Shown: positions 46,201 to 57,488 of the stretch, in pieces
Layout: each line of letters opens with the position of its first letter
Numbering within the stretch: the stretch's first letter is position 1
Source: Rhizopus sp. PT2906
Taxonomy: Eukaryota; Mucoromycota; Mucoromycetes; Mucorales; Rhizopodaceae
DNA: 64,000 nt
NCBI GenBank assembly: GCA_025529335.1
Contig: JAMYHX010000013.1
Coordinates: forward strand, 124,001-188,000
Direction: 5' to 3'
Translations under genes and position numbers: made by a program
The notes under the pieces: model-generated
What the model was told of the DNA's origin: nothing
The model's input: the letters and a program-made list of their open reading frames with translations, nothing else
Databases searched by the model: none

Positions 46201-46241
46201 ATTCCTAATATATCAAACAGATCTTCATATTCTGAAGACAT
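43231..46241 (-). CDS. BRH2: BRCA2/Brh2-type recombination mediator
   Basis: Starts MSSEYEDLFDILG at 46241 and ends AAVTERVQNIVQ at 43231; about nine exons. The middle (45091-45897) holds three BRC-like repeats, each a F-x-T-A-S-G-K core (LGFKTASGKALKPIS; FSGFKTASGKQLKPVS; SFFTTASGKALAAP). BRC repeats bind Rad51. The C-terminal part has the BRCA2 helical domain (ENHYRWIVWKLACQIRSYP, VLHQLLYRYEREVN, DDIAAKHMVLAISDI) and OB1 (LTDGWYQVSACIDARM, KLSICGAQLVGS). The OB region binds ssDNA and Dss1. No obvious tower domain is present. It therefore resembles a compact BRCA2, as in Ustilago Brh2, though Brh2 has a single BRC element. Confidence 0.9.
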
Positions 46242-46875
46242 GTTATTAAAGAAGTGAATAATAAGTTTGAAATTTTTTATTTAAAAAGTCGCGCTGCCCC
46301 AATAATAAAAAAAACCGAATTATAATTAAAAAAAAAAACTATGCGAGACTGTGAGCATCAAATATACACTGCTTTTTGTTAGCTTAGAGAGATGTTTGTA
46401 AGTATTCCCTCTTTTTAGTTTTTGTAAGATATAAACTATTCATAAAAAAGGGGCTTTGTTGTTGAATACATGTAAAAGATGTTCTTTATTAATTAGTTTT
46501 TTATATAACCAGGATCAAATTATCGTCATTATTATGCGAACATTCAATCGCTTGTCAAATTGACGCCTAGAGAAGCTACTAAAATCAACAATCACGTGGG
46601 ATATAAATAAAGTTGATGTCTCTCTTGTGTTTGTGAATTGATTCAAACAAGAGATTGTCAGTAAAGAAAAGCTTGTTTGGATGGTCTTTTCCTCTTCCCC
46701 AAGTAGTTAATCTGAGAGAAAGAGAAAGAGAAAGAGGATTAAAGGATTAAATGCATATAAGATCATTGGCCGGTAAAGTAAACTGTATAAATTTTTTATT
46801 TATTTTTTTTTTAAAAAAAAAATTCCCCCGAAAGAAAACTTTTTCTTTTTTTTACTTATTTTATATATACGCAAC
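46242..46875. other. Divergent spacer between BRH2 and SAP gene
   Basis: No gene supported. A GA-rich block (GAGAGAAAGAGAAAGAGAAA, about 46711-46736) precedes the plus-strand start, and poly-A/T tracts lie at about 46804-46820. Confidence 0.45.
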
Positions 46876-47291
46876 ATGTATTTTTATAATCAAGATAAAG
46901 ATGACCCTTCCAACTACAATAGTCCAACTTATTATCACACGGAAGACAATATGAATAACACGAATCAACTATATTTCGGACAGTCATTTGACGAGTTTTA
47001 TGACGATAGCTCATTTTTAAACTTTGACATGCAACACACAAGTAATAGCTTACCTACTTCCTTCTTCTTTCCTTCTGAAGCAGACTTGCAACAACAGCAG
47101 CAACAAGCTATCTTATTTTCTGACCCAAACTTTTTAAGGCAACAACAATTATTAGAAAAGGCAGAAGCGGATTCAAGAGCTGCTGCTGCTGCTGCTGCTG
47201 GCGACATGGATATGGTCAAAAAGGAAGAAGAAGACCAACAGGGATCCTGTATGGTTCGATCTAATTTATCAGCTATGCTTGATCAACAACT

Positions 47292-47327
<36 letters not shown>

Positions 47328-48568
47328 GCAGCAGCAGCAACGGCAACAACCATCACAACAGCAACAGATACAATTGGAACCTATACCCAAAAAGAGACTA
47401 AGTCAATTGAATGGCAAGAATAATATGGGTGAAGGGGGCATCGATCACCAAAGAAGATTCAACGAGTTACAAGCAAGATTTAGAATTAATTATAGTAACA
47501 AAAAGCCTTCAAAGCAGCAGCAACAGCAACAAGCATTAGATGGTAAATCATATGATCATTTTTGAAATGTATAGACTAACTGATAGAGTACAGATAACAC
47601 AGGTATCGGTAGAAGAAAGTCATCACTCGATCCTTTAGCGAGCAACAAGAATATATTGAAGCTAAATAACAATGGGAGAAAGCTGGGTAGCAATGGTGTT
47701 TCTGTTTCAACAAAGAAGATATCCAGCAATAACAATAGCAATAACAATACGGCATTGTCAACAGCAACAACAATCACGACAACGACAACCGCAGTGAATA
47801 TTCCAATGGATAATAATAACAATACGTCATCATCCATACCTACAGCACACTCATTTCCTTCACGTACAATGCCCATTCAGATACAAAGAGTTCATAGAGC
47901 CAACTCAAATCAACCCTTTGATTTGGAGCAAAGACAAAAGAGGTTAGACGATCAACTAGTTAAAGTAGATTTCGATGATATCACAGTGTCTGAGCTAAAA
48001 GAGATGCTACGTCAAAGAGGCAAACCGGCAACAGGCAAAAAGGCTGTCCTACTACAAAGGCTGCAAGAGGAACGTGATTTTATTCAGCACGCAAGAGCCA
48101 ATGGGATTCCTATTTCCAATCGGTATTTGGCCCAACAGCAGCAGCAGCACCAACAACAACAGTCACCCGTAATGGATTCGGCTTCGTTACCTGAAACGAT
48201 GTTCTTATCGAGCTCACCCGCGTCATTGGGGTCGTTAAACAGATCGATAGCCAATATGCACATTGGATCACCACCTGCCTCTTCATTAATGATTCCACCT
48301 CAAGCATCTAACAATAGCAACAACCGAAGATACACACCTTATACATCTCCACGTAATTCATTATCATCACCCTCTTATTCATCTTCTGTACCCACTTCAG
48401 GGTACTTGTACAAAAAATCTTATGCACCCTTTACCTCGTCTGCACTTGCTACCCCTGATCGAGACGATGATACTAATCCATTTGATGACATGAACAATAC
48501 AAACACTGCATCCGAAGATGCCATGAATCCTATGGAATGGACAGATCCTTCATTAGAAATCATGCTTC

Positions 48569-48599
<31 letters not shown>

Positions 48600-48854
48600 T
48601 CAGCATCATCATCAAGAACAAGGACTAGGGCAAGGTAATAGTAAAAAGACATGTGTGTGTGTCTGGGCTTATCATTGACAAATCTACGGTTAAAAATAGA
48701 ATCTGCGCCTAAATTTACAGATGAAGAGCTTTTAACATTTTTAACAAGCCAAGGGTTCGACATGAATAGCAACAGCCATTATTTTCATCCACAACAAGAA
48801 GAGCCATTAATGTTTAATAATAGTAATCATGATCATCACTTTAACCATCACTAA
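46876..48854 (+). CDS. SAP-domain protein with polyglutamine tracts
   Basis: Three exons (46876-47542, 47594-48634, 48700-48854) give 620 residues. The only folded domain I recognise is a SAP motif (DFDDITVSELKEMLRQRGKP then KKAVLLQRLQEERDF), a DNA/RNA-binding helix pair, at about residues 320-355. The rest is Gln-, Asn- and Ser-rich with CAA/CAG runs at 47283-47345 and 48569-48598. The C-terminal exon adds FTDEELLTFLTSQGFDM and a His-rich end. A transcriptional or RNA-associated regulator is likely. The Gln runs could vary in length between strains. Confidence 0.8.
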
Positions 48855-49157
48855 ACAAGATCCCCCCTTTCCCCTTTCCCGCTTGTTTGCATTATAATAG
48901 ATATTACAACAAAAAGTGTCATTAGTTGCCATAGCAATAACCATATCATAGTAACCTTAATAGAAATTTTATTTAACATAAGGTTGGTTTTGTGTAATCG
49001 TAGTACAAATTTTTGGAGATATTCATTCGAATTCACACACAATAGACCTTCTTTAACATTGACACTGAGAACAGATCACATGTTTGATTGTTCTTTTTTC
49101 TCTCTCTTATTTTTCTTTTTTCTTTCTTTTTTCTTTGCTTTGTAATATATAAAACAT

Positions 49158-50448
49158 ATGGGAGCCAAAGTATCAATTCCTCACAGCGTACTTCATTCTG
49201 CTCGAAAAAGATCGTCCAGAACAATATCTAAGCATGCTTCACCTACTGAGTATGAACAAACTTTGACCGATCACTCGGGTGATTCTCGAGTATCATCCAC
49301 TACAGTCGATTTATCTCTATTATGCTTCAATGCTCATCAAAAGACGGCGAGTGATCGAATGACATGCGTACGTTTTATAATATCGGCGAATATAACGCAT
49401 AATTGTTAATACATGTATAGAATCATTTTGCATTAAAGGCCTTATTTGAGGGGTAAAGACAGACAAGAGAAAAAAAGAAAGCATAGTTAACCTTTGTTTA
49501 ACCAGAAATGTTATGCCTGTTATTAAACAACATATTGACTTCAGTTCAACATCAACAGCCGTACTGGATATTGGCTGTGGGTCTGGAAGTTGGGTGATGG
49601 TAAGTGATATCCTTTTTATATTTACTACAACTGGCTAATATATGCATGTATTTGAAAGGATATGGCCACTGAATACCCAAGTACTCAATTCATTGGGATT
49701 GATCAGCTGCCACTCTTTCCTCATGATATTAGACCGGCCAACGTGACATTTAAACAAGCAGACGTACTGACAGGACTTCCGTTTGAAGATAACACGTTTG
49801 ATTTTGTACAAATGAGATTATTTTTACTTGCATTCAATCGACAGCAATGGTTGGATGCATTAAAGGAAGTACATCGTGTGTTGAAACCTGGTGGCTTCAT
49901 ACAACTGGCTGAGCCACAATTGATGGTAACCCGAGCTCTTGGCACCTGAATCCCCCACGTTCTAATTTTTACAATAGGATCCTGGAGATGACCTCATAAT
50001 GGACTACACGCATAAAGGTAAGAAATAATAATAATTATAGACTTTCCGCTTAAATAATATATTGATTCTATTTATTCATAGTCAAGACTGTGATGGAATT
50101 TAATGGTTTTGATGCTGAAGTGTGTGACAAACTTTCCATCTTGTTAGAAAAGACACAATTCATACCAGTAGAAAACATACGAAAGGCAGTTCCACTAAGT
50201 AAAATGCATAAAACATCCCATCTCTTTATGCTTATCCCCTTGTTATTATTATAGATGGTCACATGCTCTCTAATGAATTCCTGTATATAACCGATATCAG
50301 TGTAGAATCATGTAAACCATTCCTGATGGAGATACATAATATGCATTCAGATGATGAATTCATGGAATTGAAAAGGAATTATCTAGAAAGTAGAAAGAAT
50401 ACGTCCGAATCTGCCTTTACTTATGCTGTAGGTCAAAAGCCTCATTAA
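49158..50448 (+). CDS. Class I SAM-dependent methyltransferase
   Basis: Six or seven exons. The first gives MGAKVSIPHSVLHSARKRSS and a Ser-rich N-terminus. The glycine-rich motif I is VLDIGCGSGSWVMDMA, then TQFIGIDQLPLFP (motif II), LPFEDNTFDFVQMRLFL (motif IV) and LKEVHRVLKPGGFIQLAEP (motif V/VI). The C-terminal part is helical (SVESCKPFLMEIHNMHSDDE) and ends TYAVGQKPH. This is the generic Rossmann methyltransferase found in many fungal paralogues of the UbiE/LaeA-type group. The substrate cannot be told from sequence. The N-terminal exon may be a regulatory tail. Confidence 0.85.
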
Positions 50449-50517
50449 ATAATAATACCCTTGAATGATCTTTTTACTGCTTTCTTTTTCTTTCTCTCTC
50501 TCTCTCTCTCTCTTTAT

Positions 50518-51396
50518 TTAAACCATGCCATCATATAAGTTCAATGCTTGTAAGATGGTTGGGTCCTTCTTTGATCCTTCTTTGAATTCTTCCATGGATA
50601 AGCGATCATCTTTATCCTAATGATGTGTGTTATTGTCAAGCAATTAGAACATTGATATAATAAACACGTACTGTATCCATCAGGTCAAATATCTTCTTGA
50701 CACGTTTCTCAGGTGTATCCTCATCTGGTGGTAATTTGACCATACTGCCTACCATTTTATAAATTGCATCTACGATACGAAGCATTTCATCACGAGTGAT
50801 ATATCCGTCATTGTCAATGTCGTATAACTAGGAGAAAGTATAAGATGTATGTGAAGACATAGTACAGAGATATAATCATTTACTTGAAAGGCCCCTATAA
50901 TTGTTTGTTTTAGCTTCGTCTATTTTCTTTTCTTTTCTATATACTTACAATAAAGCTTTTCATCTACTCTTCCTCTACTAGTAACAGATAAAGCGCAAAT
51001 AAACTCTTTAAAATCGATAAATCCATTTTTATCTCCATCAAATACATTAAACACATAGTCTGCAAAACGAGAAGGATCACCAAAAGGGAAAAATTGTTTG
51101 TATATCTTTTGGAACTCGGTCTTGTCGAGCTGTCCTGATGGGCAATCCTTTAGGAACCCTTTATACCTTTTTATTATTGTATCTCATTAGCTTTCTTTTT
51201 TTTTTTTTTTTCTTGTCATTGCTTTATTGTGCCAAGACATCTCTTACCATTGCTGTAATTCCTTCTTTTCGACTTTTATATATTATTGTTATTATTTAAT
51301 ACATGTATAAATACATATTAAACTATACTTACAGTAAGTAGACTTTTGAAGGTCACTCAGCTGTTCAGGACTAAGCTTACTTTTAGCATTTCCCAT
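50518..51396 (-). CDS. NCS1: Neuronal calcium sensor 1 (frequenin) homologue
   Basis: Starts MGNAKSKLSPEQLSDLQK at 51396: Gly2 and the following residues form an N-myristoylation signal. Exons then give FDKRELQQWYKGFLKDCPSG, EFQKIYKQFFPFGDP and three canonical EF-hand loops: DGDKNGFIDFKEF, DIDNDGYITRDEM and (split) DTDKDDRLSMEEF, with the NCS first hand degenerate. It ends LNLYDGMV. Yeast Frq1/Ncs1 activates the phosphatidylinositol 4-kinase Pik1. About six exons with 50-90 nt introns. Confidence 0.93.
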
Positions 51397-52843
51397 TTTG
51401 ATATAAAGAAAATAAAGAAAGAAGAAAAAAAAAAAAAAAAAAAAAAAAGAAAATGTAGAAATAATAATTAATTGTCCTGCCTTCTTTTTTTGGTCCACAG
51501 TGTACTTTTTTGGGTGCAACAACAAATTATTGTCGATCACACGTATAAATTAAACAGAAGACTTTATGATTCTAGAAATACTAATTTTCCCTAAAAGATA
51601 ATACAAGGCATTCACCTTCAGACCTATATCTTTAGAGACTCTGATTCAGTTGAATCTTGCTTATATAAAAAGCCAAGCTGTGCACATGGAGTCATTCAAC
51701 ATGTTTACAATATGTGATAATAGCAACCTATATGAAACAAATGACCATTAATACAGCTTTAATCTCGTCCTTCCTCTCTTTTTCGACTTTAGCATTTCTT
51801 GTTCTGTTAGTGAGGCAGTCTTGAACACAGGAGCTTAATTGTTTTGTTCGTAATCCTTTCTTCAATACTCTTGCCTTTTGTCCGCTTTTGTTGGAACACT
51901 GGCCTTATCATCGGCGTCAAATGTTTTCAAAAGCTAAAGTGAGAAAGTATGAGCGCACTGTATGGCTAGGGTAACACTTGTGATTTCAAAACGGGACTTG
52001 CTCTTCTTTACAGCATATTGGTTTGGTTCATTGCTTTTAACATTTCTATCTTTAACAAAAATTATTATTGTCTAGTGAATTGCTGTTGGAGATGCTGCAG
52101 ATTTCGTTACAACCGTAGCTACGTCATGGGTCCACTTCATCACATTTATTCGCCAACTTTCTCTGCAATGCATACATGGCTACATAGATGAAGGACAAAT
52201 GTCACATATGAAGTAATGATACACTTACGCGCCGGTATACTATTTTATGTACTTATAAGTTAAAACAATGAAAAGCCAGTTGACTACGTTTACTTTTAAA
52301 TAGAAAGATATGCTAATAAATGAGGGATGAGGACTACACACATCCGGTGTTGCCTGGTGGGAAGAGATTGAATTAAGAGGTATGTTGAATGCAAATGTTT
52401 TTGGACGCGCTAAACATGTATTACCCTTGAAGATATCAATCTGAGATGTGATCATATATCATCTATAACTTGGAATTACCACTGGTAATCGAACAATCTG
52501 AACATAAAACTTAAAACAGTCTAGAAACCTCAGTGTGACTAATCCCATTTGAGGTGAGAACGCTATGGTAGAGTTTGTAGCCAATAGTTATCCAAAGTAC
52601 AGCAAAGGCCACTTTATACCATTCAAGACAACTAGTAAAAAGTAGAAAGCTGGAATTCCATGGGTGAGAAAGGTCAATGCAAAATTACCTATGATATCAT
52701 CATTTGTCGTTCTTTGGAAATGTAAGATTTCCCCTCTTTCCTATAATCTGGAACCACTCTTGTGAAACTTAAAGCCCCCTCCTTCCTCGTACAGGGTAAA
52801 TCCACTATGAGTAGATAAAAACGCAAATAATTTATGTGTTTTA
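51397..52843. other. Gene-poor interval with possible decayed coding
   Basis: No intact gene. A long A/T homopolymer lies at about 51425-51448. Minus-strand phrases without stops (for example DDKASVPTKADKRQ near 51900 and ALTFLTHGIPAFYFLLVVLN near 52660) hint at lost genes, but frames break quickly. Not annotated further. Confidence 0.3.
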
Positions 52844-54610
52844 TTATTGAACAACATCGTTTACTCTTTTCTTGAAATAAGTCCAGACACCATGACGAGG
52901 TTTTGTAGTAAGAACCACTTTGGTATCAATGTGACACCCTTCTTTCAAGTGAAAAGTGAATTGATTGACAGTAGAAGCGATGATCAATCTGAGCTCAAGG
53001 ATTGCCAAATTCTTCCCCAAGCATGAATGTTGGCCGAGAGTAAATGCGATATCAGGGAAATCATACTGGTTGCTTGGAGTGATAAAGTCTGCTGAGGTTG
53101 ACCGTGGCTTGAATGTATCAAAAGAGTAATCTTTACTTTCTTCATGTTCAGGTCGCAGCCAACGCGTGGGGTCAAACTTGTCAGGGTCAGGAAAGATCCT
53201 AGGGTTCATTTGGACACCTCTCACGTTACACCATATCTCTGAATCTTTGGGTACAACAACACCATCGACATGGACATCACGATTGACATGAACAGGGATA
53301 AAGACAACAGCTGGGTACTTTCGCAAAGTTTCCTTGTATACAGCGGTAACCAAAGGCATCTTGACAAGCTTCTCAGTCGTGATTGTGTCTGGATCGATGG
53401 GTGGAGGACCCAAGACTTGACGGACTTGGTTAAACAGGTCTTCTTGTAGCTGTGGATTCTGGGCGAGCTCTGCAAATGTAAAGGCAAGCGTATGAGCTGT
53501 AGTATCATAACCTGCAAAGGTAAGTGCAAGCAAATCATTGACCAGATCAACATGGTCTTCGCCGTAACGGCCGCTGGCAAAGGCGCATGCAGCAACGGAT
53601 CGATAGATGTGATCCTTTGGTGGTATACCTTGTTCTTTGAATTTCTTCAGATCATGGTGATAGTCTTGTAGAGCATACTTTAATGAATCTCGAATAAATG
53701 CCTTGAGCTGTTCGCGAGCCGGCTTGTAGCTCTTCTGTCCCCAATCAGTCTTGTTGATACCAAAAGGTAGCCATGCCTTGAGTGATTGAAAGCCAAAGCC
53801 AAGGTGCTCATGCATAAACTGGAATAAAAAGATTGAGAACTAGGAAATTGTACTTTGCTCTTTACTCACCTTGAGATTTCTTCTTCCTCCAACCAAGTCA
53901 TAGTTAAGATCATGTCTACCATATAGATAATAATTGATGACATCCATTGTTGTGTCCATAAAATAGCTGTCGAGCTCAGCAGCGCTTCCTTCTTCAGCAT
54001 GTTTTGCGAATAGTTCCATCAGGTCATTCACACGTCTTGTTATATATGGGAGCAATTTAGGTACAAGCTGCTTTAGTTGAAACGACGGTAAAAGAACATG
54101 TCGTCTCCAACGCCATTCCTACATGTCAAATATATGAGTCAATATTCCCTTTTGAATTTCGTTTCCTCTTTTCCTACTTGCCTCTCCAATAGTGTTGTTC
54201 AAATTTTTACCACCAAACACTAGGTTGTGAATCAATCGGATCAGATCACCTCGCTGCACTTTAGGTAATTCATTCTTCGACTTGTGTTGACCGGTTATCA
54301 AAACATCTTTTATACCCTTTAACGTACTCACGACCACCAGAGGCTTTCCCGTGATAGTCCAGCAGACACTAACGGGAGAATACTTGGGGTCCTGTCCAGC
54401 ACGGATCAGAAACTTGGAAATTTCGTCTGTCTTTTCAGAAGTAGATGGAGGAGGCACTAGACCAAAGTACTTTGTTACAAGATGAGGTGTGGGAGCAAGT
54501 GGAGCCAAAGCGAGTGATCTTGATCTGTACCTTCGTCGAGTGTAGATCCAGATATACGTGATTGAGACAAAACTAAAGAGGATTAAGTAGCTATAAATCC
54601 CTTGGATCAT
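52844..54610 (-). CDS. Cytochrome P450 monooxygenase
   Basis: Three exons (54610-54182, 54118-53870, 53818-52844) encode 550 residues. N-terminal membrane anchor SYLILFSFVSITYIWIYT, the helix C motif WRWRRHV, I-helix oxygen-binding FAGYDTTAH at about 327-335, K-helix KETLRK at 388-393, PDKFDPTRW and heme loop FTLGQHSCLGK with the Cys ligand near 492. The family consensus F-x-x-G-x-R-x-C has Arg two residues before the Cys; here it is His. The first intron uses a GC donor (gcaagt). Mucoralean fungi have many such P450s. Substrate not predictable. Confidence 0.93.
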
Positions 54611-55010
54611 GGTTTATTCGTCGTAAAAGAGAAAAACTTGAGGTCCTATTTATCTTGCATCGTTTGCTGTTTTCTGTCGTTTTCAGGCACACGCAACTTC
54701 AAACTTTATTCTATTCACGATTTTAGCCAATAGGAAGTGTTCATTCTTGACAATAGTGCATACAACAACTCTGTCTTTCAAAATGTGAATAATAAAATGA
54801 ATATGACTCGAACAGACACGTTTCATTTACTATAATCACAAATATTTGCAATAGTTGTTGTGGTTTATATGTCTACTAGTATTATTCTGCATTTGAGAAA
54901 CTAGGAAAAAAAAGAACTTCATATACTTTATGAAATTTCGGATTATGCAGTCATAACTAGAAGACTAATGAATAAAGAATAATGCATCATTCGTTTTATA
55001 CTTACCGAGG
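54611..55010. other. Spacer between P450 and Fanzor remnant
   Basis: Contains the P450 promoter. I looked here for the second terminal repeat of the Fanzor-bearing element and did not find it. Confidence 0.4.
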
Positions 55011-55945
55011 CGTTAAGGAATGCATTGCCGTTATGGACAGCGCATTGAATCCAGGGAGAACCGTTAGTCTTTTGAAAGGAGGAGGGCTTTCATTGTCGTG
55101 TTTTGATTTGTAAACAAAGATACCATATATATTTAATGCACTATTCACATCGCGATTCCAAACCGTACCACAAGAATTACACTTGAGGACAGAGTATACT
55201 CTTCGCTTTGATCCAGTAATTGAGATATTGTTTAATTGTTTGGATTTGCACTTGTTACAAATCTGACTCGTTAAGTACTCGTCAACCGAAACAAATTCGG
55301 CCTCCCCCGTTGGATTGTTTGCATTTTCGTTTGGTGATCACATTTCTATAATGACAACATTTGTTTAGACCAAAAATAAAAGCCATGTAAGTATACGTAC
55401 GCAAACTTCTTTGGACGTGAGTGCAAGCTTTCAAGTGACTTGTAGCCTATTTTTGAAACATCAAAGACATTAAAGTATCATAAAGTTAAGTTATTATCAT
55501 TCTTTTGACCTGATTTGATCTTGTTGTCACATTGTTTGGCAAGCTTCCAGAAAGATTGAGCATCAATCTGTATACCCTTGGAATCAATCTTGTACAAGGG
55601 AAGTAAACAAAAGTATGTTGATCCTCGAGGGTCAGTGTATTTGAGAGGCATGAAGGTCTTGTCTTGAATTCTTGCTTGTACTGTTTTGATAAAGGTTTGA
55701 ACAGCATCAATATCCATTTTATCAATGTCCTTCGGTTTGCTTGTTATTTCCAAGATCTTGTTGTAATTGATAGCGGTCAAAGTGTTTTACTTTAATGACC
55801 TGTACTTGCTTGTGTTCAACTTGACAAAAGGAAGTTCTTGTAACTTTCTATGAACATAACTGCTTGATGCTTTGTCTTGAGGTTTCATTTCTTGAATGAA
55901 CTTGTTTTGTTCTGTTTCTTTCTGAATAAAGTGTAACCATTTCAT
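55011..55945 (-). pseudogene. Fanzor (eukaryotic TnpB-like) nuclease, truncated
   Basis: Minus strand. The 3' part ends in the OrfB/TnpB zinc ribbon: DEYLTSQICNKCKSKQL, then VYSVLKCNSCGTVWNRDVNS, with two C-x-x-C pairs and the RuvC-III Asp in NRDVNSALNI, then a ~35-residue tail. The 5' part gives KWLHFIQKETEQNKFIQEM and, in another frame, IDAVQTFIKTVQARIQDK and FCLLPLYKIDSKGIQID, wording like the region just before RuvC-I in Fanzor1. The stretch that should encode RuvC-I and II is missing or ruined (about 55330-55500). Frameshifts occur near 55785 and 55480, with a TGA near 55350. The total is far below the ~600 residues of an intact protein. Confidence 0.75.
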
Positions 55946-55954
55946 GTAGGTAAT

Positions 55955-56016
55955 GAGTAGAGGCAACGTCCGTAGTATTAGTCTAATCTCTGGTGCGTTT
56001 TCTGGTGCATGTAGTA
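55955..56016. repeat. Terminal repeat shared with the 18.8 kb miniature element
   Basis: The reverse complement starts ATACTACATGCACCAGAAAA and runs through two ACGCACCAG/ATGCACCAG motifs into CTAATACTACGGACG and TTGCCTCTACTCATTACC. The left end of the 18,823 element reads the same for about 62 bp. It lies at the 5' edge of the Fanzor remnant, which makes it that element's terminus. Confidence 0.75.
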
Positions 56017-56078
56017 TTTCCCAATAAAAAAACAAGATAATTGATACTGCTGTTGCCTATGTTGCCCCAAAAGTATTC

Positions 56079-56459
56079 AAGTCAAAATATTACAAAAACA
56101 AAGACCGTATTAACAAGCAGAGCACAATTAAATAGCCTGCTGAGGAATAATGAGGATTTGGACGAGCAAATATTGAAAGGCATTGCAATTCCCTTCATGA
56201 CTATAATAGGTTAGAATGCGAAATCTATACACTTGGACTTGTAACAAGTGGTATATATGTAGTTGACGTGGTATACACAATGGCTTTTCCGTCGTCCACC
56301 GAAATGATGAGAGATAGTGGTATGAAGAGTCTCATACAAGGTCTTTATTTGATCAAGAGTTTATGCATGGATGTTATTGAAGCGAAGAATAAGAGGGGCA
56401 TGAATGTTAGAAAGAAAAATAGAAAAAGCCAAAAGGGGTTTAAGAGGTTTTGGCGATGA
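56079..56459 (+). pseudogene. Frameshifted coding remnant, unknown
   Basis: Two joined frames read as protein: SRAQLNSLLRNNEDLDEQIL and GIAIPFMTIIG end in a stop at 56206. A +1 shift then continues LECEIYTLGLVTSGIYVVDV, MAFPSSTEMMRDSGMKSL and a Lys/Arg-rich end at 56459. No family recognised. The pattern (one clean frameshift in otherwise sensible protein text) indicates a recently lost gene or transposon ORF. Confidence 0.5.
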
Positions 56460-56792
56460 AGCAGATTTGTGGTATCCTCCTCTGTACGAATCTGATTCTT
56501 AATGATTCTTTTTATAATGTTGCTGTACTTCTCAAGTTTTAAATAAAGTAAAAACAAGTTTATACCAAAAGTTGCCTTCTTCTTTATTAAAATAATGAGC
56601 ATTTATACCACATCAAATTTATGATGGATAACATTACATAACCAAGGCTTGATTCAAAAGATTAGCCCTTTTGGAAACTGTACTAGAGTCTTTATATACT
56701 GGCAGCTGCTATGTTTCAATTACTAGCTTTGAATCAGGCAGCCATGAGAACTGCAAGATAGCCACTACGGCGTTAAGAAGCCCCACCTGTTC

Positions 56793-57388
56793 GACTGCAT
56801 CGCTCAGCTATTGATCGTAAACCAATATTCAACTATATCTCTTCTCTCGATGGTCCTTCGATCTCGTTATCTCGTTTTCAAATAAAATTGGCATTTCTTC
56901 TAGGTGTCACTTGCTTCTTGCGTCCGTCTGACCTCCACCGTATTCCGTTCAGCTCAACAAAGGTGACAAACACTGGTTCGTTATATTTTGAGGTCCATTG
57001 TCCTAAAGAGAAACGTCAACGTCAAAGAATTATCAAGTTGTTTGAAGTAAAAGAACGTCATCTTCGGCAACCTTACCCGGTTACCACATTTCAAATCTTC
57101 AACAATCGTCGCCCTTCTGACTCTCCTGATACACTGTTTCTGCACTCTTACGCTCCGCTCAAGCCGCTCAGTGTTCGTACTGTTCAACATTGGATCCACA
57201 AACTCGTTAGAATATCCACAGCAGAACCACGGGTTACTCTTTGGTCCATCGCTTCATCTCTAGCTCTTAAAGCAGGTATTCCTAAAGATGATACTGTCAC
57301 CATGGGAAACTAGTCTTCCTTAGCTGTCTTTGAATATCACTATCGCCGTGAACATCTATCTCTCATTTCGATTTCTCCAACACGCTGA
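56793..57388 (+). pseudogene. Tyrosine recombinase remnant (DIRS/Crypton type)
   Basis: The frame runs from 56793 through CFLRPSDLHRIPFSS (first catalytic Arg region), SIASSLALKAGIPKDDTVTM, a TAG in place of the usual Trp codon, then SSLAVFEYHYRREHLSLISI with the Tyr nucleophile. This wording is typical of DIRS-type retrotransposon recombinases. The residue before SIASS, often Arg in intact copies, is Trp here. The N-terminal part and a reverse transcriptase are absent, so it is inactive. Confidence 0.7.
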
Positions 57389-57488
57389 TTGATATTGACG
57401 ATGCTTCTGATGAAGATGACGACCAGTTCTTTGATGCGGAAGATAATATGACATGCGATTGAACCAAGTAGGCTATTTCTCTGGATCA

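Noticed and set aside
47556..47876. 106-aa minus-strand ORF rich in Val/Leu
   Set aside because: Antisense shadow of Asn/Thr-rich codons in the SAP protein.
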